From contig CAYWVR010000014.1 of assembly GCA_964461715.1 (NCBI GenBank), positions 18,790 through 82,789 of the forward strand: a stretch of 64,000 bases of DNA, in the 5' to 3' direction. Below the pieces are notes generated by a model that had not been told where the DNA came from, did no database searches, and was given only the letters and a program-made list of their open reading frames with translations. Below, one piece after another: positions 1 to 7,897 of the stretch; positions within the stretch are counted from its first letter, which is position 1, and every line of letters begins with the position of its first letter. The translations under genes were made by a program, and so were the position numbers. This stretch comes from CAYWVR01 sp964461715. GTDB taxonomy: Bacteria > Planctomycetota > Phycisphaerae > FEN-1346.

Positions 1-940
1 TGAGGAACTTGAGCGCCGTCCACCGCACGTTCGGCCGCGGGGAGGCGAAGTCCAGGCCCCCGGCCACGCGCCAGGCCTGCACGGCGGGCAGGTAGATGAT
101 GAACGAGGCCATGACGCCCGTGCCGTCGCCCTCGGCAAACCAGCCGTGGTCGCCGAAACCCTCGGTGACGTTGCGGATCATGGCCTTCTTGCTCTGGTCG
201 AGGAGCTTGGCGATGAGGTCCTGGTCGACGCCGGGATCGTTCATGAGGGCCAGGGTCGCCAGTGCCCCGCCGCCCACCTGCATGCCCCAGTGGTTCGAGG
301 CGGGCATGTGGCGCGAGCCGCGCACCAGCTCCTCGAGGCTCCTGTTCTTGCCCTCGTTATAGTTCTCGAGGGCCTCGGCCAGCTTGCTGCGGAAGTCGGG
401 GTCCCATCCGTCGTAACCGAGGTCGTAGGCAACGGCAATGGCCCCAAGCGAGGGCCCGGCCCGCAGGGCCCCGGCGGGTTGGCGGAACGCGTACCGCCCG
501 TCGCGGTCGCGGGTGCCCGTCAAGGCCCGCTCCACCGACTCCTTGGCGAGGTCCGCGTAGATCCGCTCGCCGGTCAACTGCCAGAGCATGCCGTAGCCGG
601 CACCGTGCCAGAGGGTGTAGGCCTGACCGGCGGGGTCCTTCAGGTCGGTGCGCGTCTTGTCGGTGTTGCCAGCGGTGTCGTTGAAGCGGACGGGGAGGCT
701 CCGCCCGTTGGCCCCGTCGAGGAGGAAACGGAGCCGCGCCACCAGGGCCTGGCCCTCAGGCGTTTTCGCGCGGGCCTTAAGGTCGGGCAGGTCGCCCCGT
801 CGGAAGAAGAGCCGCGGGTGCTCTCCTGGCTTCGGGGGTACGTGGCCGGGCACGGGAGCGGGCCAAGGCCCCTCGGCCGCGCGGGCCGTCGAGACGAGGA
901 GCGAGACGAGGACGAACGAGACGACCGCCAAGTGCCGCAT
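1..940 (-). CDS. Secreted heparinase II/III or alginate-lyase-like protein (partial, C-terminus outside window)
   Basis: Leftward reading frame open from an ATG at 940 to the window edge, about 313 codons, so the C-terminus is missing. It begins with a signal peptide (about residues 1-22, ending in STARA-A). The mature N-terminus has the HPRLFFRRGDLPDLKAR-type motif and then a SNHWGMQVGG-type motif, both typical of the alpha/alpha-toroid domain at the start of heparinase II/III and alginate lyase families. It would act on acidic polysaccharides outside the cytoplasm; the substrate cannot be told. The catalytic C-terminal part is not visible. It diverges from rho. Confidence 0.7.
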   Translation of the reverse strand, partial: MRHLAVVSFVLVSLLVSTARAAEGPWPAPVPGHVPPKPGEHPRLFFRRGDLPDLKARAKTPEGQALVARLRFLLDGANGRSLPVRFNDTAGNTDKTRTDLKDPAGQAYTLWHGAGYGMLWQLTGERIYADLAKESVERALTGTRDRDGRYAFRQPAGALRAGPSLGAIAVAYDLGYDGWDPDFRSKLAEALENYNEGKNRSLEELVRGSRHMPASNHWGMQVGGGALATLALMNDPGVDQDLIAKLLDQSKKAMIRNVTEGFGDHGWFAEGDGTGVMASFIIYLPAVQAWRVAGGLDFASPRPNVRWTALKFL

Positions 941-1032
941 GGACGAACCCTCCCTGAGCATGAATCCGAAACCGAACCTCTGGGCCTTTGAACCCGGGGT
1001 GGCCGCGGGCCGCGCCGAGGTTTTTTTTTCAG

Positions 1033-1060
1033 TGGACATTCCCGGCACCGGGTCTATGCT
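1033..1060 (+). promoter_or_regulatory. Predicted sigma70-type promoter of rho
   Basis: TGGACA at 1033-1038, a 16-nt spacer and TATGCT at 1055-1060, about 85 nt upstream of the rho start. A run of nine T (1021-1029) lies just upstream and could act as an UP-like element. Position and boxes are read directly; activity is inferred. Confidence 0.45.
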
Positions 1061-1145
1061 AGAGGGACGTTCGGCGTGATTGTTCAGCCGTCCCTTCCCC
1101 AGGTTGTGTGTTTATTGCTCTGACCCGGCTATCCAAGGAGGTCCG

Positions 1146-2270
1146 ATGGCGGGCGCCAAGCCGTCTCATGCGCAAGGTGTGCTGGAGCTTCACGAAAAGG
1201 GGTACGGGTTCCTGCGGGACCCGGAGCGCGACTTCCGGGCGACGCGCGACGACGTTTTCGTGCCGCCGGGGCTCGTCAAGAAGCATCGCCTCGTAATGGG
1301 CATGGCGTTGGAGGGACCCACCCAGCCCGACAAGAAGGGCCGGGGGCTTCAACTCGCCCAGGTGGAAAGCCTCTGCGGCCGGCCGCCCGAGGAGGCCGTT
1401 TCTCGCGTCCCCTTCGAGCGCCAGACCGTCATCGATCCGGAGGAGCCCCTCTGGATCGAGACGACTTCCGAGGTCCTGACCACCCGCGTCCTCGACCTCC
1501 TGACGCCCATCGGCAAGGGCCAGCGGGCCCTGATCGTCTCGCCGCCGCGGGCGGGAAAGACGATGCTGCTGGAGATGATGGCGCGCGGCGTGACGACGAA
1601 TCATGCGGACGTGTCGGTGATGATGGTGCTCGTGGACGAGCGGCCGGAGGAGGTGACGCACTTTCGCCGCTCGACCGGGGCGCGGGTGCTGGCGTCCTCG
1701 AACGATCAGGACGTCGAGCAGCACGTGCGGCTCTCGCGCATGGCCTTCGCCATGGCCAAGGTCGAGGTCGAGTTCGGTGCCGACGTTGTCCTCTTCATGG
1801 ATAGCCTGACGCGGCTCGGGCGGGCCTTCAACAAGGCCACGCCTTCGAGCGGGCGGACCCTGTCGGGCGGCATGGACATCCGGGCCCTTGAGGAGCCTAA
1901 GCGCATGTTCGGCGCCGCCCGCAAAATTGAGGGCGGCGGGAGCCTGACCGTCGTCGCCACCTGCCTCATTGACACCGGCAGCCGCATGGACGAGCTCATC
2001 TTCCAGGAGTTCAAGGGCACCGGGAACATGGAGTGCGTCCTCTCGCGCGAGCTGGCCGACCGGCGCATCTTCCCGGCCATCGATATCCTCGCCTCCGGCA
2101 CCCGCAAGGAGGAGAAGCTCGTGCCGGAGTCCGAGCTCCGGAAGCGCTTCGCCATTCGCCGCCGCCTTGCCGGCGATAAGCCCGTCGATGCCATGCAGAC
2201 GCTCCTGGAGGCCCTCAAATCCTACGAGACGAACCGCGAGCTGCTGGACGCGATGCAGGAGAGAAGGTGA
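1146..2270 (+). CDS. rho: Transcription termination factor Rho (short form)
   Basis: 374 residues; hexameric RNA-dependent ATPase that ends transcription. The ATG at 1146 is preceded by AAGGAGGTCCG, which decides the start over an upstream in-frame TTG. An RNA-binding cold-shock-like domain is at about 8-80 (GVLELHEKGYGFLR), the Walker A SPPRAGKT at about 132-139, the Walker B/DSLTRLGRAFN segment in the middle, then GGSLTVVATCLIDTGS and FKGTGNMECVLSR, all strongly Rho-like. It lacks the N-terminal helical Rho_N domain seen in E. coli Rho (419 aa). It is monocistronic, with a promoter-like sequence upstream and an inverted repeat downstream. Confidence 0.97.
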   Translation: MAGAKPSHAQGVLELHEKGYGFLRDPERDFRATRDDVFVPPGLVKKHRLVMGMALEGPTQPDKKGRGLQLAQVESLCGRPPEEAVSRVPFERQTVIDPEEPLWIETTSEVLTTRVLDLLTPIGKGQRALIVSPPRAGKTMLLEMMARGVTTNHADVSVMMVLVDERPEEVTHFRRSTGARVLASSNDQDVEQHVRLSRMAFAMAKVEVEFGADVVLFMDSLTRLGRAFNKATPSSGRTLSGGMDIRALEEPKRMFGAARKIEGGGSLTVVATCLIDTGSRMDELIFQEFKGTGNMECVLSRELADRRIFPAIDILASGTRKEEKLVPESELRKRFAIRRRLAGDKPVDAMQTLLEALKSYETNRELLDAMQERR

Positions 2271-2282
2271 CGAAATGACGCC

Positions 2283-2356
2283 GTGACTGGGTGACCGGGA
2301 ACCACAACGGCTTCCGCCCGTCGTTGCCGTTCCTCGTCACATAGTTACCCAGTCAC
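2283..2356. terminator. Inverted repeat between convergent rho and transglutaminase genes
   Basis: GTGACTGGGTGAC at 2283-2295 pairs with GTTACCCAGTCAC at 2344-2356 (one mismatch), with partly complementary sequence between. It sits between two converging genes and may fold as a bidirectional terminator or mRNA-end stabiliser. There is no clear T-run. Confidence 0.4.
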
Positions 2357-3598
2357 CTAGTCACCTTGCCGTGTGATTGTCGGCATGCTCGCGTAGACGA
2401 AGGGCATCCGCCCGTCCACGCTGGTCACGAGCGGCACGTACGCCGTGGTGCAGCCGTCGCCCGCCGTGGGGTCGATCATGACCCAGCCCCGCCCCGGCAG
2501 GCGCACCTCCGCCCAGACGTGGCCGCCCACCCCCTCCAGCCACCCCGCGACCATCCGCGCCGGGACGCCCGACGCGCGGCAGAGGGTCACGGCGACGTCG
2601 GCGAAGTCCCAGCAGTGTCCGAAGCCCTGGTCGAGCACCTTCCGGACGCCGCAGCGCGACCCGGTGATGGGGCCCCCGAACCTGAGATTCCGTCCCGGCA
2701 TGAGATAGGCAAGGATCGCGTCCCTCTTCGCCTCGGCCGTTTTCGCCGAACCTGCCACCTTTGCCGCCAGGGTCTTGATCGCCGGGTCCTCAACCGGCCA
2801 GTGGGGCGTCGCCAGGAGGCAGTCCGCGGCGTTCTTTGTCTCGGAGGGGATCGTGGCATAGGCCTCGCTCGTGACGGTGGCCGTGACGCGAACGCGCGGG
2901 ACGCCGGCTTCGGTCGGGAGGTCGGCGAATGCGTGGACCTGCGTGTCGCCCGGTCCCGGCTCGGGTGCCCCGACGGGCTCCGGTTCGAACGCGTAGTGCG
3001 ACGGGTGCGGTCCTTGGCCCTGGCCGCGGAGCGGCAGCCGCCGGGCGAACTCGAACTTCGCGGCCAGCTCGCGGACGGCCTTCTCGGTTCTCTCCCCCGG
3101 GGCCTTCCGCCACTCGATCATCGCGCAGTAGAGCCGGTTCCACGCCATGTCCTCGCTCTTCTCGAGCGGGGCCGCGAGGAAGGTGACCTCGTAGCGTACC
3201 GTCTTGGGCTGAAGGCCCAGCGCGTATCTCGCCCGCCGCGCCAGCCGCGCCTCGTCGGTCACCATCTCGACGACGTCGCGTCCCTGGCGGAAGGCGAAGT
3301 CGCGGAGCCCGCCGTGCATCTTGAGGAGCGCCGCCTCGATCTTCTTCGCATCGCTGTTCGAGGCGGCCCGGAGGACGTTGACCTGGACGCGTCCGCCGTC
3401 GTGGGCGAGGACGGTGTTCGTCAGGGCGACGATCCGCCCACCGAGGCGCTGCTCGATGGCCGCGGCCTGGTCCTTGGGGATCACATCATGGCGGACGAGG
3501 GTCCATCCGGGCGGGAGCTTGTCGGGACGAATCTGGGCGGCCCCGGCCGGCGCGATGCATACGAGCAGGGCGAGGACCGCCGTGCAACGTCTCGTCAT
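2357..3598 (-). CDS. Secreted transglutaminase-like cysteine protease-fold protein
   Basis: 413 residues. The start at 3598 has a GGGGGAGGA ribosome site; an ATG at 3616 overlapping the upstream stop is a second option. A signal peptide (about 1-21) ends in APAGAA. The C-terminal third carries the transglutaminase-like triad: Cys in GFGHCWDFA, His in GGHVWAEV, Asp in IDPTAGDG. The N-terminal 200 residues are unlike any domain I recognise. The fold can act as protease, peptidase or amidase outside the cytoplasm; the substrate is unknown. It directly follows the radical SAM gene and is probably cotranscribed with it. Confidence 0.8.
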   Translation of the reverse strand: MTRRCTAVLALLVCIAPAGAAQIRPDKLPPGWTLVRHDVIPKDQAAAIEQRLGGRIVALTNTVLAHDGGRVQVNVLRAASNSDAKKIEAALLKMHGGLRDFAFRQGRDVVEMVTDEARLARRARYALGLQPKTVRYEVTFLAAPLEKSEDMAWNRLYCAMIEWRKAPGERTEKAVRELAAKFEFARRLPLRGQGQGPHPSHYAFEPEPVGAPEPGPGDTQVHAFADLPTEAGVPRVRVTATVTSEAYATIPSETKNAADCLLATPHWPVEDPAIKTLAAKVAGSAKTAEAKRDAILAYLMPGRNLRFGGPITGSRCGVRKVLDQGFGHCWDFADVAVTLCRASGVPARMVAGWLEGVGGHVWAEVRLPGRGWVMIDPTAGDGCTTAYVPLVTSVDGRMPFVYASMPTITRQGD

Positions 3599-3615
3599 GA
3601 AGGTCCTCCCCCTCA

Positions 3616-4968
3616 TCACTGGGCCTGGCGCATCCGGTCGGCCTCTTCGAGGGCGGCGGCGCCCTCTGCGACCCATTCCTCGTCGGCGAGGCGGCCCCAG
3701 GCGTTGGCGTAATCGTCGAGGCCGCCGGCCCAGCAGGTCAGCAGGGCGTCGCCGCCGGCGTAGGTCGGCCGCGCGCCGGCCTCGCGGACGCTCGCCCGAA
3801 GGACCTCCGGGTGGTCGATGATCATGCACGGACGGAGATAGTTGCCCGAGTAGGGCTGGCGGGCGCGGATGCGGCGGAAGAAGTCGCTCATCATGATCTG
3901 GTGCAGGCTCTTCTCGCGGACGTTGTCGACCGCGAACTGGGCGAAGACGCACGGCTCGACGTTCCCGTGGACGTTGATGTGGAAGTAGTACCTTCCGGCG
4001 GCCATGCACCCCCCGACCAACGGACCGTCGTTCCAGAAGTCCATAAGGAGCAGCGGCTGTCGCTCGCGGATCTCGCGCAGCCGCCGCCGCCGGTGCCGCC
4101 GCTGCTCGGGCGTGGGCATCAGGTCCAGATTCGGTTCGCGGCCGATGGGCATGTAATTGAAGTACCAGCCGAGGGCGCATCCTTGCTCGAGCCAGAAATC
4201 GACGAACTCGTCCGAGACCAAAAGGTCGTTGTTGGCCCGGGTGGCCGTGGCGCTGAAGCCGAAGTGGACGCCGCGGGCCTTGAGGCGGGCCATGGCCGCC
4301 GTGATTCGCTCGAACGTCCCCCGCCCCCGTCGCGCGTCCGTCTCCGCCTCGAACCCCTCGACGCTGATGCAGGGCAGGACGTGGCCCATTTCGGCCAGCC
4401 GCTCCGCCACGGGCTCCGTGATCAGGGTGCCGTTGGTGTAGACCTGGAAGTACATGTCGTCGTTGGCGGCATAGAGGTCGAGGAGGTCGCGGCGGAAGAA
4501 GGGCTCGCCGCCGGAGACGGTGATGAAGTAGATGCCCATATCCCGGGCCTCGTCCAGGATCCGCTGAAGCAGTTCCAGCGGCATCTCCTCGTCCCGGGCA
4601 TATTCGAACGCGTAGCAGCCCGTGCACTGGAGGTTGCACCGCATCGTGGGGCTGACGACCAGGAGGTAGGGCGGCTCGACGCCCGTCCGGTGGAGGTACT
4701 CGACGCGCTGCCGCTTGCCCGTGATCGCCGCCACCACCAGATTCTCGAGGACCTTGGTGCGGCAGGCGCGGCAGCCGGTGGGCAGGATCCGGCGGGCCGC
4801 CTCCAGCATCTGCCGCGCGAAGATGCGTCCCTGCGGGAACGTGATCGACTCGGCGGCCCGGTCCGCGAAGTCGAACAGGCGGCTCTCGAACCAGGTCGGG
4901 GAGACCCGGATGGCCCCGCGGAGGGCCTGGAGCTGGATGTGGCTGGCTGCCGACGCGAGTGGATTCAT
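3616..4968 (-). CDS. Radical SAM protein with SPASM-like C-terminal region
   Basis: 450 residues. The [4Fe-4S]/SAM motif CNLQCTGC (CxxxCxxC) follows an N-terminal helical extension that has its own Cys pair (CRAC at about 67-70). SGGEPFFR and CISVEGFEAETDARRG are usual radical SAM strand motifs. The later Cys residues, in GGCMAAGRYYF, VEPCVF and PCMIIDHPE, suggest a SPASM-like auxiliary cluster domain. Such proteins modify peptides or proteins or act in maturation. The stop overlaps the possible start of the downstream transglutaminase-like gene, so the two may act together. The substrate cannot be inferred. Confidence 0.85.
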   Translation of the reverse strand: MNPLASAASHIQLQALRGAIRVSPTWFESRLFDFADRAAESITFPQGRIFARQMLEAARRILPTGCRACRTKVLENLVVAAITGKRQRVEYLHRTGVEPPYLLVVSPTMRCNLQCTGCYAFEYARDEEMPLELLQRILDEARDMGIYFITVSGGEPFFRRDLLDLYAANDDMYFQVYTNGTLITEPVAERLAEMGHVLPCISVEGFEAETDARRGRGTFERITAAMARLKARGVHFGFSATATRANNDLLVSDEFVDFWLEQGCALGWYFNYMPIGREPNLDLMPTPEQRRHRRRRLREIRERQPLLLMDFWNDGPLVGGCMAAGRYYFHINVHGNVEPCVFAQFAVDNVREKSLHQIMMSDFFRRIRARQPYSGNYLRPCMIIDHPEVLRASVREAGARPTYAGGDALLTCWAGGLDDYANAWGRLADEEWVAEGAAALEEADRMRQAQ

Positions 4969-5056
4969 GGTCGCCCCCGGCTGAACCTTGGCCCTCCTGA
5001 TCCTATCCGCCCCGTCCGCGCCGACACAAGGCGGCGCTAAGAAAGTTAGCTCCGGG

Positions 5057-6346
5057 TCATCCCCCCTTCTCCGCCAGACGCCGGATGGCCCGGGCCGCGA
5101 TGTCCGTCCGCCAGTGGGCCCGGTAGAAGTGAATCCGCCGCACCGCCTCGTAAGCCCGGTCCCGTGCCTCGGCCACCGTCTCGCCCAGGCCCGTCACGCC
5201 CAGGACGCGGCCGCCCGCCGTGTAGATCGTGCCGTCCTCGGCGGCGGTGCCAGCGTGGAAGACGACGACGTCCTCCAGCGCCTCGGCCTCCGCCAGGCCC
5301 GTGATCTCCTTGCCCTTCTCGTACGGCCCCGGATACCCGCCGGAGGCCATGACGACGCAGACCGCCGGCCGCGGGTCCCAGGCCAGCTCGATCTCGTCGA
5401 GGCGATCGTCGATGGTCGCATCGAGGGCCTCCACCAGGTCGCTTTTCAAGCGCACCAGGAGCGGCTGGGCCTCCGGGTCGCCGAAGCGGCAGTTGAACTC
5501 GAGAACCTTCGGCCCGCCCGCCGTGACCATGATCCCGGCGTAGAGGAGTCCCTGGTAGGGGGCGTCGTCGACCTTCATCCCGTGGACCATGGGGACGAGA
5601 ATCTCGCGCTCGATCTGGGCCTCGACCCGTCCGGTGACGACGGGGGCCGGGCTGTAGGCCCCCATGCCGCCTGTGTTCGGGCCCTCGTCGTTGTCGAAGG
5701 CCCGCTTGTGGTCCTGACTGGATTCGAGGGTGTAGATGCTGGAGCGGTCGACGAGGGCGAGGATCGAGGCCTCCTCCCCGGTCATCCGCTCCTCGATGAC
5801 GACCTTGCGGCCCGCCTCGCCGAAGCGGTCCCGCTCCATGATGTCGCGGACCGCCTCGCGGGCCTCGTCCTGGTCCTTGCAGACGAAGACGCCCTTGCCG
5901 GCGGCCAGGCCCGAGGCCTTGACGACCAGGGGCTCCTCGTGCTCCTCGACGTAGCGGAGGGCGTCCGGGGCGCTCTCGAACACGCGGAACTCGGCTGTTG
6001 GCACGGCGTGGTGCTTCATGACCGTCTTCGACCACGCCTTCGAGCCTTCGATGCGGGCAGCAGCCCCGCTCGGCCCGAAGATCCGCAGTCCTTCCGCCCG
6101 GAACCGGTCCGTGATCCCTGCCGCCAGTGGGGTCTCCGGCCCCACCACTGTCAGGGCGACGCCCTCGTCCCTGGCGAAGGCGAGCAGGGCGTTGACGTCC
6201 TCGGTCCCGAGGGGGACACACCGGCCGATCCGGGCGATGCCGGGGTTGCCGGGGGCGGCCAGGAGCTCCGTGCACTGGGGTGACTGGGCGATCTTCCACG
6301 CCAGCGCGTGCTCGCGACCCCCGCCCCCCACCACCAGAATCTTCAT
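5057..6346 (-). CDS. purD: Phosphoribosylamine--glycine ligase (GAR synthetase)
   Basis: 429 residues, the usual PurD length. Catalyses the ATP-dependent second step of purine synthesis in the cytoplasm. It begins MKILVVGGGGREHALAW, then has GPETPLAAGI, the ATP-grasp region with VVKASGLAAGKGV, RMTGEEAS and GPNTGGMGAYSPAP, and the metal-site segment LEFNCRFGDPE. The start at 6346 has GGAAGG a few bases upstream and leaves out 16 extra in-frame codons. No other purine gene is adjacent. Confidence 0.97.
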   Translation of the reverse strand: MKILVVGGGGREHALAWKIAQSPQCTELLAAPGNPGIARIGRCVPLGTEDVNALLAFARDEGVALTVVGPETPLAAGITDRFRAEGLRIFGPSGAAARIEGSKAWSKTVMKHHAVPTAEFRVFESAPDALRYVEEHEEPLVVKASGLAAGKGVFVCKDQDEAREAVRDIMERDRFGEAGRKVVIEERMTGEEASILALVDRSSIYTLESSQDHKRAFDNDEGPNTGGMGAYSPAPVVTGRVEAQIEREILVPMVHGMKVDDAPYQGLLYAGIMVTAGGPKVLEFNCRFGDPEAQPLLVRLKSDLVEALDATIDDRLDEIELAWDPRPAVCVVMASGGYPGPYEKGKEITGLAEAEALEDVVVFHAGTAAEDGTIYTAGGRVLGVTGLGETVAEARDRAYEAVRRIHFYRAHWRTDIAARAIRRLAEKGG

Positions 6347-6426
6347 GACCTTCCGCCCTCTTCCCTTGGCCACTCGAGATGCACGTCCGACCATTCTACA
6401 GGGCGCCGGCGCCGGCGCTCAAGCCA

Positions 6427-6460
6427 AAATGGCCCGGCATCCGGGCGCGCCGGGCCAAAG
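6427..6460 (-). terminator. Intrinsic terminator after the lipoprotein gene
   Basis: On the minus strand a perfect 9-bp stem (TGGCCCGGC / GCCGGGCCA, loop about 10 nt) is followed by ATTTTGG. It lies just beyond the stop of the lipoprotein gene at 6494 and before purD, so purD is probably transcribed separately. Confidence 0.5.
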
Positions 6461-6493
6461 GGGAGCGCCCGAGAAGGGAAGGGCCACAGGCGC

Positions 6494-7036
6494 TCACGGG
6501 GCCGGCGCAAGCGGCGCGCCCGCCGCCGGCAGCGCCACCTCCTTGTACGCCCGGAGGTGGTACGTGCCCGGCCCGAAGATGTACTTCGGCGCGATCGCCT
6601 CGCCCGTCGCCGCGTCGCGCAGCGTCCCGCCCAGGAAGCCGCTGAGCACGAGTTCCCACTTCATCGTGCTCGTGACGTGGAGGTCGAGGTGCGGCGAGGG
6701 CTCCGCGAACCGATGCGCGACGGCGTCGATAAGCGTCGTGGTTTCGGCGTCGTAGGTGCGGGCGGCCACGGCCTCCAGCCGTTCGCCCTCGTAGACGTGA
6801 CCACCGATCGTGCGGGCGGCGGCCGCGGTTCGATGCTCGCCCTCGAGACGGGCGTCGTGCCAGATCTGGACCTTCGGAATCCCCGGGCGACTGTCGAGTG
6901 AGGGGTTGTAGGGGACCATGACCTTCAGGCGGAAGCTCGTGTCGGGCAGTTCGCCGCATCCGCCCGGCGCGAGGCCCACGGCGACCGCCAACGCCGCCCC
7001 CGCCAGCGCCGGTCCCACGTGTCCCTGCGTTCCCAT
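6494..7036 (-). CDS. Predicted lipoprotein of unknown function
   Basis: 180 residues. The start at 7036 is chosen for GAGGAGG at good spacing. The signal sequence ends in LAPGGC, a lipobox, so the mature protein should be lipid-anchored. The rest is a short mixed sequence with HLDLHVTSTMKWELVLSG and GPGTYHLRAYKEVALP, suggesting a beta-rich fold, and an Ala/Pro-rich tail. I do not recognise a family. An intrinsic terminator follows. Confidence 0.65.
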   Translation of the reverse strand: MGTQGHVGPALAGAALAVAVGLAPGGCGELPDTSFRLKVMVPYNPSLDSRPGIPKVQIWHDARLEGEHRTAAAARTIGGHVYEGERLEAVAARTYDAETTTLIDAVAHRFAEPSPHLDLHVTSTMKWELVLSGFLGGTLRDAATGEAIAPKYIFGPGTYHLRAYKEVALPAAGAPLAPAP

Positions 7037-7187
7037 CGCGCCTCCTCGTCCGCAGTCCAATCGCGTTGAACCGCAACTCCGAGACGCGGTTTCGGACGTT
7101 CGGAAGTGCTGTCCGAGCGGCGCGAAGACGCACGTGGGCGTACCTCGAAACCGCCCGAACGAATTGCAGCGCCGGTCAAAGACCGAA

Positions 7188-7433
7188 TCAGTGAGTCGAG
7201 GCTTTGATCGGGTGCAGGTAGCAGTAGCTGACGGCCGGCAAGCGGGCCAGCTGGAACATGCCGCTCAGGCCCACCAAGATGTAGACAAGGCGGCTCGCCG
7301 GACCCATCGAGCCGAACAGCGATCCGACCAGGTTCCAGTTGAACGCGCCGATCAGGAACCAGTTCAACGCCCCGACGATGACCAGCACGCCGGTAACGAT
7401 GTTCAGTATCCTCATGATCTTCGCGGAGGTCAT
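7188..7433 (-). CDS. DUF378 family small membrane protein
   Basis: 81 residues with two hydrophobic segments (about 10-32 and 42-65). The pattern LNWFLIGAFNWNLVGSLFG is characteristic of DUF378 (YuzA-like) inner-membrane proteins of unknown role. A GGAAAGGAG ribosome site precedes the ATG at 7433. It stands alone, with no obvious operon partner. Confidence 0.88.
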   Translation of the reverse strand: MTSAKIMRILNIVTGVLVIVGALNWFLIGAFNWNLVGSLFGSMGPASRLVYILVGLSGMFQLARLPAVSYCYLHPIKASTH

Positions 7434-7537
7434 GGGAGTCTCCTTTCCGTTCGTTCCACTTCAAACATTATAGGTGCCGGCGCACACCGCGACCATCGGG
7501 GCTGGCCCCGGGCGCGTTTGGGGGTGTTGAGGCGGGA

Positions 7538-7763
7538 CTACTTCGACGCGTCGCCGACCAGGAGGGCGGGGCCGCGGCGGGTGGTGTCCTTCTGCGTGAA
7601 CGTGGCGTCCTCGCCGCCGCCGGTCTGGCGAAGGTGGACGGGAAAGCTATGGCCGTTCCAGGCGTAGGTCAAGCTCACCGCGCCTCCCTCGTTGACGAAG
7701 GCGGGGGCCTTGGGGGCGTTCTTCTTCAGGGGCTATCCGACGTCTTTTCGTCGTCGCTTTCAT
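7538..7763 (-). pseudogene. Small hypothetical gene split by a one-base frameshift
   Basis: From an ATG at 7763 (AGGA upstream) the frame reads MKATTKRRRIA and then shifts at a CCCC run near 7727. Removing one C joins it to a 62-codon frame ending at 7538 (KKNAPKAPAFVNEGG ... ALLVGDASK). The joined 74-residue product looks protein-like (LTYAWNGHSFPVHLRQTGGG) but belongs to no family I know. Either the extra C is a sequencing or assembly error, or the gene is broken. Confidence 0.4.
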
Positions 7764-7897
7764 GTCCTGACGCATCGTCCCGTCCCGCGCCCCCCCGCGT
7801 CAAGCGAAAGGCCCTTCCCGGCGCCTCCGGACGTTTTCGCGGCCCTCGCGCGCGGCGTGGGGTATAAACGTGGAAGGTACCTCCGGGGAGACTGCGT

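Noticed and set aside
1021..1029. T9 tract after a GC-rich palindrome, terminator-like on the plus strand
   Set aside because: No rightward gene lies upstream within the window, so there is nothing to terminate; more likely part of the rho promoter region.
2357..4639. A 760-codon minus-strand frame
   Set aside because: Only its last 413 codons are a gene (transglutaminase-like); the rest is the radical SAM gene read in the wrong frame.
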